Positions 7,002 to 15,312 of a stretch of 18,394 bases of DNA are shown one piece after another. Both the position numbers and the translations under genes were made by a program. The DNA lies in contig JALTLT010000175.1 of the NCBI GenBank assembly GCA_027001815.1, forward strand, positions 1-18,394, in the 5' to 3' direction. The DNA is from Gammaproteobacteria bacterium. GTDB lineage: Bacteria > Pseudomonadota > Gammaproteobacteria > JALTLT01. Under the pieces are notes generated by a model. It was given only the letters and a program-made list of their open reading frames with translations, was not told the origin of the DNA and searched no databases. Every line of letters begins with the position of its first letter. Within the stretch, counting starts at the first letter, position 1.

Positions 7002-7478
7002 ATGGGAAAGAAAAAGCAGAAGGGGGCCGGGGGGAGCACCATCGCCCTCAACAAGCGGGCACGCCACGACTATTTCATTGAGGAGCGCTTCGAGGCGGGC
7101 ATCGCCCTGGAGGGGTGGGAGGTGAAGAGCCTGCGCGCCGGACGGGTCAATCTCACCGAGGCCTACGTGATCGTCAAGGAGGGCGAGGCGTTCCTGCTGG
7201 GCTGCCAGATCACGCCCCTGCCGACCGCCTCCACCCACATCCACCCGGATCCCACCCGCACCCGCAAACTGCTGCTCCACCGGCGTGAGCTCGACCGGCT
7301 GATCGGCGCGGTGGAGCGCAAGGGCTACACCCTGGTGCCGCTGGCCCTCTACTGGAAACGGGGGCTCGCCAAGCTGGAGATCGGCGTGGCCCGGGGCAAG
7401 AAGGAGTACGACAAGCGGGCCTCCGTCAAGGAGCGCGACTGGCAGCGCGACAAGCAGCGGATCATGAAACGGGGATGA
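7002..7478 (+). CDS. smpB: SsrA-binding protein SmpB
   Basis: tmRNA partner in trans-translation; it binds tmRNA and brings it to stalled ribosomes. The 158-residue protein shows the SmpB OB-fold sequence: IALNKRARHDYFIEERFEAG, LEGWEVKSLRAGRVNLTEAY, HIHPDPTRTRKLLLHRREL and LVPLALYWKRGLAKLEIGVA. A basic tail follows (GKKEYDKR through RDWQRDKQRIMKRG), the part that folds in the decoding centre. The ATG at 7002 gives MGKKKQKGAGGSTIALNKRA, which matches the family; there is no strong ribosome site. It is divergent from the symporter and convergent with pgpA. The tmRNA gene (ssrA), often adjacent in other genomes, is not seen in this window. Confidence 0.97.
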   Translation: MGKKKQKGAGGSTIALNKRARHDYFIEERFEAGIALEGWEVKSLRAGRVNLTEAYVIVKEGEAFLLGCQITPLPTASTHIHPDPTRTRKLLLHRRELDRLIGAVERKGYTLVPLALYWKRGLAKLEIGVARGKKEYDKRASVKERDWQRDKQRIMKRG

Positions 7479-7506
7479 CCCCCCCTTCTTCCCCGTCGTC
7501 CGCCGG

Positions 7507-7631
7507 CGGCGGTGCAGGGATGCACCGCCGCTTTCAATGACGCCAACTCATTGAAAACGCAAGGAAGCCGGAAATCGCATTTTCGGCTTCCGGCGTTGAA
7601 AAAGGCCAGGACGGCCTTTTTCAACATCCTG
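7507..7631 (+). repeat. Composite hairpin repeat, copy 4 (block type a, modules B-C-D-E)
   Basis: The cleanest copy. B has perfect 10-bp arms cggcggtgca (7507-7516) and tgcaccgccg (7521-7530) around GGGA. C has perfect 9-bp arms tttcaatga (7532-7540) and tcattgaaa (7548-7556). D pairs 7563-7575 with 7579-7591 around cgc. E pairs 7595-7607 with 7613-7625 around aggac. Module A is absent. It fills the gap between the convergent smpB and pgpA and ends at the pgpA stop codon. Confidence 0.9.
7595..7625. terminator. Module E as a bidirectional terminator between smpB and pgpA
   Basis: Arms gttgaaaaaggcc and ggcctttttcaac form a stem whose GC part (GGCC) is followed by five T on either strand. That is the shape of a symmetrical rho-independent terminator, though the GC part is only four pairs. 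It lies 116 nt after smpB and 6 nt from the pgpA stop codon, between convergent genes. Confidence 0.5.
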
Positions 7632-8111
7632 TCAGAGCCAGCGCGCCAGGAGCTGCAACACCACCCAGCCGAACAGGCCGGCCAGCAGGTCGTCCACCAT
7701 GATGCCGAATCCCCCCTTCACCCGCCGGTCGAGCCAGCGGATCGGCCACGGCTTGAGGATGTCGAAGAGGCGGAAGAGGAGAAAGCCGGCCACCCCCCAC
7801 TGCCAGGCCTGGGGCGCTCCGGCGAGGGTCACCAGCAACCCCACCCACTCGTCCCAGACGATGCCGCCATGGTCCGGCACGCCGAAATCACGGGCGGTCC
7901 GGTCGCAGAGCCAGATGCCCACGGCAAACAGGATCGCGGTGATCGCCAGGTAGGAGGCCACCGGCAGGGGGGCCAGGAACCACCAGAGGGGCAGCGCCGC
8001 CAGGGTACCGAAGGTGCCGGGCGCCACCGGTGCGGCACCGGAGCCCAGGCCGCAGGCAAGCAGGTGCACCGGGTTGCGGAGGATGGGGCGTGGCAGCCGG
8101 TTGCGTCTCAT
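7632..8111 (-). CDS. pgpA: Phosphatidylglycerophosphatase A
   Basis: Inner-membrane phosphatase that converts phosphatidylglycerophosphate to phosphatidylglycerol. The 159-residue protein has the family's GLGSGAAPVAPGTFGTLAAL near the N-terminus. DEWVGLLVTL follows in the middle, and RLFDILKPWPIRWLDRR, GGFGIMVDDLLAGL and a terminal hydrophobic helix complete it. The acidic residues of DEWVG and VDDL are the conserved metal/catalytic candidates. Its ATG overlaps the thiL TGA as ATGA, so the two are translationally coupled. It is the last gene of the leftward riboflavin/nusB/thiL run, and its stop touches a composite repeat that separates it from smpB. Confidence 0.95.
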   Translation of the reverse strand: MRRNRLPRPILRNPVHLLACGLGSGAAPVAPGTFGTLAALPLWWFLAPLPVASYLAITAILFAVGIWLCDRTARDFGVPDHGGIVWDEWVGLLVTLAGAPQAWQWGVAGFLLFRLFDILKPWPIRWLDRRVKGGFGIMVDDLLAGLFGWVVLQLLARWL

Positions 8112-9046
8112 CTCACTGCGCCTCGAAAAGGATCCCAGCCGGTGATACCGGCGCCGTCGAAGGGGCGACCGTCGAGGCGCAGCCGCACACCGGCTTCCGC
8201 CTCCAGCCAGCCGATGGGGCTCCAGGCGACACCCGCGGCGGCCAGCCGACGGGCCACCTCCTCCTCGCGCAGCGGATCGTAGCTGAAACAGAGCTGGTAG
8301 TCGTCACCGCCGGCGAGCGCCAGTCGCAGCGCCTCCTGCCGCCCCAGTTGCGATACCATCCCGGCCTCCAGCGGCAGCCGCTCCAGCTCCAGGGTCGCCC
8401 CCACACCGCTGGCCCGGAGGATGTGGCCGAGATCCTGGAGCAGGCCGTCGGAGAGATCGATGGCGGCGGTAGCCAGTTCCACCAGGGCGCGTCCGGCGGC
8501 CAGTTGCGGTTCCGGCAGCTCCAGGGCGAGCCGGGCCGGATCGTCGGCGTCCAGCCGCTCCCCCGCCTCCAGCCGCCGCAGCGCCCAGGCCGCCACTCCC
8601 AGGTGACCGGTCACCGCCAGGCGCTGACCCGGCCGGCCGCGATCGCGCCGCAGCGCCCCGGCGGGCGAGACCCGGCCGATGGCCTGGATGGTGAGGGCAA
8701 GGGGGCCGCGGCACAACGTCGCACCGAGACAGCGCACCCCGCGGTCCCGCGTCTCCTCCGCCAGCCCACCGACCAGTGGCTCCAGCCACGCCTCGTCACC
8801 CTCCGCCGGCCACTGCAGCAGCAGGGTCCAGCCGAGCGGCACGGCACCCATCGCGGCCAGGTCGCTCAGATTCACCGCCAGCGCCTTGCGGCCGAGACGG
8901 CGGGGATCGGTATGGGGAAAGAAGTGGCCGCCCTCCACCAGGGTGTCGACCGTCACCGCCACTGCCTCGCCCGGCACGGCAGCCACGACTCCGGGGGCGG
9001 GAGAGAGACGCTCGAGGAGTCGGGCCGTCCCGGAATGCGAGGCCAT
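8108..9046 (-). CDS. thiL: Thiamine-monophosphate kinase ThiL, with degenerate metal-binding motifs
   Basis: By homology and position this is ThiL, which makes thiamin diphosphate from thiamin monophosphate. The 312-residue protein keeps VDTLVEGGHFF (33-43), KALAVNLSDLAAMGA (54-68), LAVTGHLG, AIDLSDGL (195-202) and GGDDYQLCF (246-254). Two hallmark motifs are not there. The N-terminal GIGDDAA segment is missing, with APGVV joined directly to AAVPGEAV at about 18-29. The usual GGDTTRG reads GATLCRG (108-114). Both normally supply acidic Mg/ATP ligands. The frame is open and the rest is well preserved, so this is not a frameshift. The ATG at 9046 lies 2 nt after the nusB stop, and the TGA overlaps the pgpA start. 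Activity is doubtful. Confidence 0.88.
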   Translation of the reverse strand: MASHSGTARLLERLSPAPGVVAAVPGEAVAVTVDTLVEGGHFFPHTDPRRLGRKALAVNLSDLAAMGAVPLGWTLLLQWPAEGDEAWLEPLVGGLAEETRDRGVRCLGATLCRGPLALTIQAIGRVSPAGALRRDRGRPGQRLAVTGHLGVAAWALRRLEAGERLDADDPARLALELPEPQLAAGRALVELATAAIDLSDGLLQDLGHILRASGVGATLELERLPLEAGMVSQLGRQEALRLALAGGDDYQLCFSYDPLREEEVARRLAAAGVAWSPIGWLEAEAGVRLRLDGRPFDGAGITGWDPFRGAVR

Positions 9047-9048
9047 CT

Positions 9049-9501
9049 TCAGGAGCGGCGACCGGTCTCGACGGGTCGCAGCCGCCTGGCCGCCTGGTCG
9101 AGCACACCGTTGACGTAGCGGTGGCTCTCCTGGGCGCCGAAGGTGCGTGCCAGCCCCACCGCCTCGTCGATCACCACCTTGAAGGGGATGTCGGGACGAT
9201 GGGCCAGTTCGTAGGCGCCGATGTAGAGGATGGCGCGCTCCACCGGATCGAGTTCGGGCCAGGGCCGGTCGAGCAGCGGATCGAGAGACTCCTCGAGGGC
9301 CTCGATGCGCTCCGGGATCCGGTGCAGCAGCTCGTGGAAATAGGCCACGTCGGTGCGGCTCATGTCCTGGCTGTCGCGGAACTGGACATCGATCTCGCTC
9401 GGCGACTGGCCCGCCATCAGCCACTGGTAGAGGGCCTGGACGGCACTCTTGCGGGCACGGCGGCGGGCGTGGGCCACATTGCGCACGGGGGCGTGGCTCA
9501 T
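9049..9501 (-). CDS. nusB: Transcription antitermination factor NusB
   Basis: All-alpha protein that, with NusE (S10), binds boxA RNA in rRNA transcription antitermination. The 150-residue product has the basic start ARRRARKSAVQALYQWLMAG, typical of NusB and important for RNA binding. The middle includes YFHELLHRIPERIEALEE, and ELDPVERAILYIGAYELAH follows. The ending IPFKVVIDEAVGLARTFG, then YVNGVLDQAARRLRP, is characteristic. The start at 9501 lies 6 nt after the ribH stop and the stop is 2 nt before thiL, a tight ribH-nusB-thiL arrangement found across gammaproteobacteria. Confidence 0.97.
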   Translation of the reverse strand: MSHAPVRNVAHARRRARKSAVQALYQWLMAGQSPSEIDVQFRDSQDMSRTDVAYFHELLHRIPERIEALEESLDPLLDRPWPELDPVERAILYIGAYELAHRPDIPFKVVIDEAVGLARTFGAQESHRYVNGVLDQAARRLRPVETGRRS

Positions 9502-9507
9502 GGAGAC

Positions 9508-9984
9508 TCAGAACTCCGGGCTGGAGAGCAGGCTGACCATCTCGAGGGCGGAGAGCGCCGCCTCGCCCCCCTTGTTGCCCGCCTTGGTGCCGGAGCGCTC
9601 GATGGCCTGCTCGATGGTGTCCACGGTGAGGACACCGAAGGCGACCGGGATGTCGTGCTTCATGGAGACGGTGGCCAGCCCCTTGGTGCACTCGCCGGCC
9701 ACGTACTCGAAGTGGGGAGTACCGCCACGGATCACCGCACCGAGGGCGATGATGGCGTCGAACTTTCCGGAGGCCGCCATGCGGTTGGCCACCAGCGGTG
9801 TCTCGAAGGCGCCGGGCACCCGCACCACGGTGATCCGCTCGTCGGCCACGCCGTGACGGCGCAGGGTATCCAGGGCGCCCTCCAGCAGACTCTCCACCAC
9901 GAAGCTGTTGAAACGAGAGACGACGATGCCGAACCGCCCCTCGGGGGCCATGAAACTGCCTTCCACGATCTTGATATCACTCAT
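9508..9984 (-). CDS. ribH: 6,7-dimethyl-8-ribityllumazine synthase
   Basis: Penultimate enzyme of riboflavin synthesis; it condenses the aminopyrimidine intermediate with dihydroxybutanone phosphate, usually as a large cytosolic oligomer. The 158-residue protein shows FGIVVSRFNSFVVESLLEGA, VVRVPGAFETPLVANRM, IIALGAVIRGGTPHFEYVA with the catalytic histidine in TPHFEYV, and PVAFGVLTVDTIEQAIERSG. The C-terminal KAGNKGGEAALSALEMVSLL is also typical. The ATG at 9984 is preceded by AGGTGA. ribBA is 42 nt upstream and nusB 6 nt downstream on the same strand. Confidence 0.97.
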   Translation of the reverse strand: MSDIKIVEGSFMAPEGRFGIVVSRFNSFVVESLLEGALDTLRRHGVADERITVVRVPGAFETPLVANRMAASGKFDAIIALGAVIRGGTPHFEYVAGECTKGLATVSMKHDIPVAFGVLTVDTIEQAIERSGTKAGNKGGEAALSALEMVSLLSSPEF

Positions 9985-10026
9985 ATCCAGTCACCTGTTG
10001 CATGAAAACCGATCGGCCGACCGCCG

Positions 10027-11175
<1,149 letters not shown>

Positions 11176-11198
11176 GTCTGTTCCGATTGGTGGCCGGG

Positions 11199-11864
11199 TT
11201 ATTCGCCTTCGGGCGAGAGGAAGCCGCGTTCCATGAGCAGCGCACGGGTGACGCCGCCGCCGGCACTCTCGCCGTCTGCCGCCAGCATCCGCTCCAGGTA
11301 GCGGGCGATGACGTCCACTTCCAGATTGACCCGCCGGCCGGGCCGGAAGGTGCCCATGGTGGTCTCCGCCAGGGTGTGGGGGACGATGTTGAGTTCGAAG
11401 ACCCGCCCCTCCACGGCGTTGACGGTGAGACTGATACCGTCCACGCAGATGGAGCCCTTGCGAGCGATGTAGCGGGCCAGCTCTGCCGGCGCCTGGATGC
11501 GGAAGCGGACCGAGCGCCCGTCGTCACGCCGATCCAGCACCTCGCCCACCCCGTCCACGTGACCGCTCACCAGGTGGCCGCCCAGACGGGTGGTGGGGGT
11601 GAGCGCCTTCTCCAGGTTGACCGCGTCGCCCTCCCGCAGGTCACCGATGATGGTATGGGCCAGGGTTTCGCCGGAGACGTCGGCCCGGAAGCCGTCGCCC
11701 GGCAGCTCGACGGCGGTCAGACAGACGCCGCTGACGGCGATACTGTCACCCAGCTTCACGTCGGAGAGGTCGAGCTTGCCGGTCTGGATACGCAGACGCA
11801 GATCGCTCCCCCTCGGTTCCCGTGCGGCGATGGTACCCACCGCCTCGATGATTCCGGTAAACAT
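11199..11864 (-). CDS. ribE: Riboflavin synthase alpha subunit
   Basis: Dismutes two dimethylribityllumazine molecules to riboflavin. The 221-residue protein has the expected two lumazine-binding barrels. The first starts MFTGIIEAVGTI and contains GDSIAVSGVCLTAVEL and ETLAHT. The second starts GGHLVSGHVDGVGEV near 95 and contains KGSICVDGISLTVNAV and PHTLAETTMG. The ATG at 11864 is the universal MFTGII start, preceded by GGGAGAG. The open frame upstream only reads through a repeat and was discarded. The gene is called ribC in some species. It is separated from ribD by 363 nt of repeats, unlike the close spacing of its other neighbours. Confidence 0.97.
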   Translation of the reverse strand: MFTGIIEAVGTIAAREPRGSDLRLRIQTGKLDLSDVKLGDSIAVSGVCLTAVELPGDGFRADVSGETLAHTIIGDLREGDAVNLEKALTPTTRLGGHLVSGHVDGVGEVLDRRDDGRSVRFRIQAPAELARYIARKGSICVDGISLTVNAVEGRVFELNIVPHTLAETTMGTFRPGRRVNLEVDVIARYLERMLAADGESAGGGVTRALLMERGFLSPEGE

Positions 11865-11955
11865 TTTCTCTCTCCCGCACCCGCCCCGTGGTGGGTGCCA
11901 CCGATCCGTCACCTCGCGCTTCCCCTGCCCGCCAGCGGCCTGTCGGAGCCCTTGA

Positions 11956-12222
11956 CAGGCTGCCAAAAAACGGTGTTTTTCAACAGCCTGCCAGAGATTC
12001 CTGCGGCACAGGGATGTGCCGCCAAAATCAATCACCGCAGGTGATCGATTTTGCAAGGGAGCCGAAAACCGCGTTTTTCGGCTCCCCTGCTCTGACAATT
12101 CAGGGATGAATTGTTCAGGGTTTCCTCAACATCCTGTCAATGCCGGCAGGTCCCGGGACGGCACGACTCTCCGCGAACAGCAGGCTCGAGAAAAGCCCGG
12201 GAAGGACATTTTCGACAGCCTG
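11956..12222 (+). repeat. Composite hairpin repeat, copy 5 (module A, block b, degenerate A)
   Basis: It fills most of the 363-nt gap between ribE and ribD. A degenerate module A (11956-11970 with 11976-11990) comes first. A full block b follows: B' 12003-12022 with GGGA loop, C' 12024-12052 with one mismatch, D' 12057-12086, F 12095-12114 with GGGA loop. A module E tail (tcaacatcctgtcaa) lies near 12126-12140. A second, poorly paired module A (caggctcgagaaaa at 12181-12194 with ttttcgacagcctg at 12209-12222) stops 5 nt before the ribD stop codon. The modules read in the opposite direction to the rib genes. Positions 11865-11955 show nothing beyond the ribE leader. Confidence 0.85.
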
Positions 12223-12227
12223 TCGGA

Positions 12228-13382
12228 CTATTGCCCGGGGTCGGCTCCGTGCCGGGACAAAGGCCGGGCGACGATCCGCCAGTCATGGCCCACCGGCCGC
12301 ACGTCGCGGATCTCGAGAGCCCGGCGGTGGACCATCTCCAGCACCCCCGGCATGGTAAAGGCACCGCGGGCGTCGCTGCCCATCAGATGGGGCGCCAGAT
12401 AGAGCACCAGCTCGTCGGCCAGCCCCGCCTCGAGGAAGGCACCCGCCAGGGTGGCCCCCGCCTCTACCATCACCTCGTTGGCCTGCCTCTCCCGGGCCAG
12501 CCACTCCAGCAGGGCGGCCAGGTCGATCCGCTCCTCGTCGCCCGGCAGCTCCACCAGCCGGGCGCCCGCCTCCGCCAGGTCGGGCCGGGCGGCGGCGCGC
12601 CCCGGGAGGGTGGCGACGAAGGTCTCGCCCGGCTCCCGGAGGATGCGGGCACCCGCCGGCGTTTCAAGGCGCGGATCGAGGATCACCCGCTCCGGCTGAC
12701 GCCACGCCCCCTCCTCCGGCGGCAGCCGGACGGTCAGCGAGGGGTCGTCCGCCAGGACGGTACCGATACCGGTCACCATGTGCGAGGCGCTCGCCCGCAA
12801 CCGATGGACATCGAGACGCGCCGCCTCGCCGGTGATCCACTTGCTCTCACCGCTGGCCATGGCGGTACGACCGTCGAGACTCATGGCACTCTTCACCCGT
12901 ACCCACGGCAGCCCCGCCCGCTGGCGACGGAAGAAGCCGGCATTGAGCGCCTCCGCCTCGGCGGCCATCAGACCGTGGCGGACGGCGATGCCGGCCGCCC
13001 GCAGACGTTCCAGGCCGCATCCCGCCACCTGCGGATTGGGATCGACCACCGCCGCCACCACCTCCGCGACCCCGGCCGCCACCAGCGCATCGGCGCAGGG
13101 CGGGGTACGGCCGTGGTGGCTGCACGGTTCCAGGGTGACGTAGACCACCGCTCCCCGCGCCCGCTCTCCCGCCGCCCTCAGGGCGTGGATCTCGGCGTGC
13201 GGAGCGCCGGCCCGCTCGTGCCACCCCTCGCCCACCACATCGCCGTCACGGACGACGACACACCCCACCCGCGGGTTGGGGTGGGTCCCCCAGAGACCGC
13301 GGCGGGCGAGCCGCAGGGCGCGAGCCATGTGACGATGGTCGTCGGCGGTGAAGGGGGCCGCCGCCTCAGCCCGGCTCGTCAT
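12228..13382 (-). CDS. ribD: Bifunctional deaminase/reductase RibD
   Basis: Carries out the second and third steps of the pyrimidine branch of riboflavin synthesis. The 384-residue protein has an N-terminal cytidine-deaminase-like domain with NPRVGCVVV, zinc/catalytic HAE at 62-64 and the zinc cysteines C87 and C96 in EPCSHHGRTPPC. From about 160 it has the NADPH-dependent reductase domain: KSAMSLDGRTA, GESKWITG, GIGTVLADDP and VEAGATLAGAFLEAGLADEL. Both active sites look intact. Its start overlaps the nrdR end by 17 nt, so coupling to nrdR is likely. Its stop borders a large repeat block separating it from ribE. No FMN riboswitch was recognised. Confidence 0.96.
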   Translation of the reverse strand: MTSRAEAAAPFTADDHRHMARALRLARRGLWGTHPNPRVGCVVVRDGDVVGEGWHERAGAPHAEIHALRAAGERARGAVVYVTLEPCSHHGRTPPCADALVAAGVAEVVAAVVDPNPQVAGCGLERLRAAGIAVRHGLMAAEAEALNAGFFRRQRAGLPWVRVKSAMSLDGRTAMASGESKWITGEAARLDVHRLRASASHMVTGIGTVLADDPSLTVRLPPEEGAWRQPERVILDPRLETPAGARILREPGETFVATLPGRAAARPDLAEAGARLVELPGDEERIDLAALLEWLARERQANEVMVEAGATLAGAFLEAGLADELVLYLAPHLMGSDARGAFTMPGVLEMVHRRALEIRDVRPVGHDWRIVARPLSRHGADPGQ

Positions 13383-13890
13383 CCCCCCCTTCCTGTCCGG
13401 GCAGCAGCGAGAGCTGGTGGCGTCTCAGCTCCGGCGGCGGCTCCCGCTCGAGCCGTTCGATCTCCTCGCGGAAGGCGCGCACGTCCTCGAAGCTGCGGTA
13501 GACGGAGGCGAACCGCACATAGGCCACCTGATCGAGGTTGCGAAGCTCCTCCATCACCAGTTCGCCGATGTCCCTCGAGCTCACCTCCCGCTCGCCGGAG
13601 ACGCGGAGCCGGTGCACCACCCGGTGGATCATCTGCTCCACCGCCTCGGTCTCCACCGGCCGCTTCTCCAGGGAACGGAGGATGCCGGCCCGCAGCTTCT
13701 CCTCGTTGAAGGGCTCGCGCACGCCGTCGCTCTTGATCACCCGGGGCATCACCAGTTGCGCGCTCTCCAGGGTGGTGAAACGCTCGCCGCAGGAGAGGCA
13801 CTCCCGCCGGCGGCGCACCTGCGCCCCCTCGCTGGCCAGCCGCGAGTCCACCACCTTGGTGTCCTGGGCCGAACAGAAGGGACAGCGCAT
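13366..13890 (-). CDS. nrdR: Transcriptional repressor NrdR
   Basis: ATP/dATP-responsive repressor of ribonucleotide reductase genes. The 174-residue protein starts MRCPFCSAQDTKVVDSR and continues RRRRECLSCGERFTTLE, giving a four-cysteine zinc ribbon (CPFC and CLSC). An ATP-cone domain follows (VIKSDGVREPFNEEKLRAGI, LEKRPVETEAVEQMI, VAYVRFASVYRSFEDV). The conserved part ends near residue 150. The remaining 20 or so residues, rich in Glu, Pro and Gly, form a slightly long tail, part of which lies in the overlap with ribD. glyA is 15 nt upstream, the common glyA-nrdR-ribD order of gammaproteobacteria. Confidence 0.97.
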   Translation of the reverse strand: MRCPFCSAQDTKVVDSRLASEGAQVRRRRECLSCGERFTTLESAQLVMPRVIKSDGVREPFNEEKLRAGILRSLEKRPVETEAVEQMIHRVVHRLRVSGEREVSSRDIGELVMEELRNLDQVAYVRFASVYRSFEDVRAFREEIERLEREPPPELRRHQLSLLPGQEGGDDEPG

Positions 13891-13905
13891 GGCGGCACCT
13901 CCGTC

Positions 13906-15162
13906 TCAGTCGCCGTAGACGGGAAAACGGCGGCAGATCTCCAGCACCTGTTCCTTCACCCGCTCGACCACCGACGCATCGCCCAGGTTGTCGATGATGT
14001 CGCAGATCCAGCCGGCCAGCTCCCGCGCCTCCCCGGTGCCGAAGCCGCGGGTCGTGATGGCGGGAGTGCCGATGCGGATACCGCTGGTGACGAAGGGGGA
14101 CTGGGGATCGTTGGGAACGGCATTCTTGTTGACGGTGATGTTGGCGGCGCCGAGGGCGGCATCCACCTCCTTGCCGGTGATCCCCTTCTCGATGAAACTG
14201 ACCAGGAAGAGGTGGTTGTCGGTACCGCCGGAGACCACCTCGTAACCGCGTGCCTGGATCGTCTCCGCCATCGCCCGGGCATTGGCCACCACCTGCTTCT
14301 GGTAGTCGACGAAGTCGGGCTGCAGCGCCTCCTTGAGGGCCACCGCCTTGGCGGCGATGACGTGCATCAGGGGACCGCCCTGGGTCCCCGGGAAGACGGT
14401 GGAGTTGAGCTTCTTCTCGATCTCCTCGTTGCGCTTCGCCAGGATCAGACCACCTCGCGGACCGCGCAGGGTCTTGTGGGTGGTGGTGGTGGTGACGTCG
14501 GCGATCTTCACCGGACTGGGGTAGACCCCCGCCGCCACCAGCCCGGCCACGTGGGCCATGTCGACGAACAGCAGCGCCCCCACCTGGTCGGCGATCTCGC
14601 GGAAACGCTGCCAGTCCACCACCCGCGAGTAGGCGGAGAATCCGGCGACGATCATCTTCGGCTTGTGTTCATGGGCGAGCCGCTCCACCTCGGCATAGTC
14701 GATCTCGCCGGTGGCGGGGTCGAGGCCGTACTGGACGGCATTGAAGAGCTTGCCGGAGAAGTTGACCCTGGCACCGTGGGTGAGATGGCCACCGTGGGCG
14801 AGGCTCATGCCGAGGAAGGTGTCGCCCGGCTGCAGCAGTGCCAGGTAGACGGCGGCGTTGGCCTGCGAGCCGGAGTGGGGCTGGACGTTGGCGTAGTCGG
14901 CCCCGAACAGCGCCTTGGCCCGATCGATGGCCAGTTGCTCGGCCACGTCCACGTTGACACACCCGCCGTAGTAACGCTTGTGGGGATAGCCTTCCGCGTA
15001 CTTGTTGGTGAGCACCGACCCCTGGGCCTGCATCACCCGCGGGCTGGCGTAGTTCTCGGAGGCGATCAGCTCGATATGCTCCTCCTGGCGCCGCTCCTCG
15101 GCCTGGATGGCCTGCCACAGCTCATCGTCGAATCCGGCAATGGTCATCTCTCTGCTGAACAT
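13906..15162 (-). CDS. glyA: Serine hydroxymethyltransferase
   Basis: PLP enzyme that interconverts serine and glycine with tetrahydrofolate, supplying one-carbon units. The 418-residue length is standard. ELIASENYASPRVMQAQGS and NKYAEGYPHKRYYGG lie near the N-terminus. HSGSQANAAVY and LAHGGHLTHG follow. The PLP lysine is K230 in VTTTTTHKTLRGPRGG. GTDNHLFLV and TSGIRIGTPAITTRG complete the family pattern. The ATG at 15162 gives MFSREMTIAGFDDELW, usual for proteobacterial GlyA; an ATG five codons later is an alternative. It is probably the first gene of the leftward run to pgpA. The 150-nt upstream gap presumably holds the promoter, but no clear -35/-10 pair or riboswitch was identified. Confidence 0.98.
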   Translation of the reverse strand: MFSREMTIAGFDDELWQAIQAEERRQEEHIELIASENYASPRVMQAQGSVLTNKYAEGYPHKRYYGGCVNVDVAEQLAIDRAKALFGADYANVQPHSGSQANAAVYLALLQPGDTFLGMSLAHGGHLTHGARVNFSGKLFNAVQYGLDPATGEIDYAEVERLAHEHKPKMIVAGFSAYSRVVDWQRFREIADQVGALLFVDMAHVAGLVAAGVYPSPVKIADVTTTTTHKTLRGPRGGLILAKRNEEIEKKLNSTVFPGTQGGPLMHVIAAKAVALKEALQPDFVDYQKQVVANARAMAETIQARGYEVVSGGTDNHLFLVSFIEKGITGKEVDAALGAANITVNKNAVPNDPQSPFVTSGIRIGTPAITTRGFGTGEARELAGWICDIIDNLGDASVVERVKEQVLEICRRFPVYGD

Positions 15163-15312
15163 TTCTGGTGCTCCCCATGCGGCGCCGGGCGCCGGACAAG
15201 AACAGGACGATCGGAGGACGCGCCGCCACAGGATACGACACGCCCGGTGAAAAGGGGGTAATGGTACCCGATCCGGCCGCGATTTGCATGGGAAGGAGGG
15301 GCGAAAGGCGGC

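Noticed and set aside
7507..7631. CRISPR array or tandem repeat interpretation of the repeat loci.
   Set aside because: There are no regularly spaced identical direct repeats with unique spacers and no cas genes; each locus is a series of different hairpins.
8108..9691. A longer 527-residue ThiL that would extend across nusB.
   Set aside because: The extra N-terminal part is nusB and ribH read in another frame; the ATG at 9046 fits the ThiL length and lies 2 nt after the nusB stop.
11865..12227. FMN riboswitch upstream of ribE or ribD.
   Set aside because: The gap before ribE is filled with repeat hairpins, and ribD overlaps nrdR; no RFN-element pattern was recognised.
15163..15312. Glycine riboswitch or clear promoter upstream of glyA.
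   Set aside because: Only short GC-rich inverted repeats (ggcgccgggcgcc-like) are seen; no tandem aptamer pattern or convincing -35/-10 pair.
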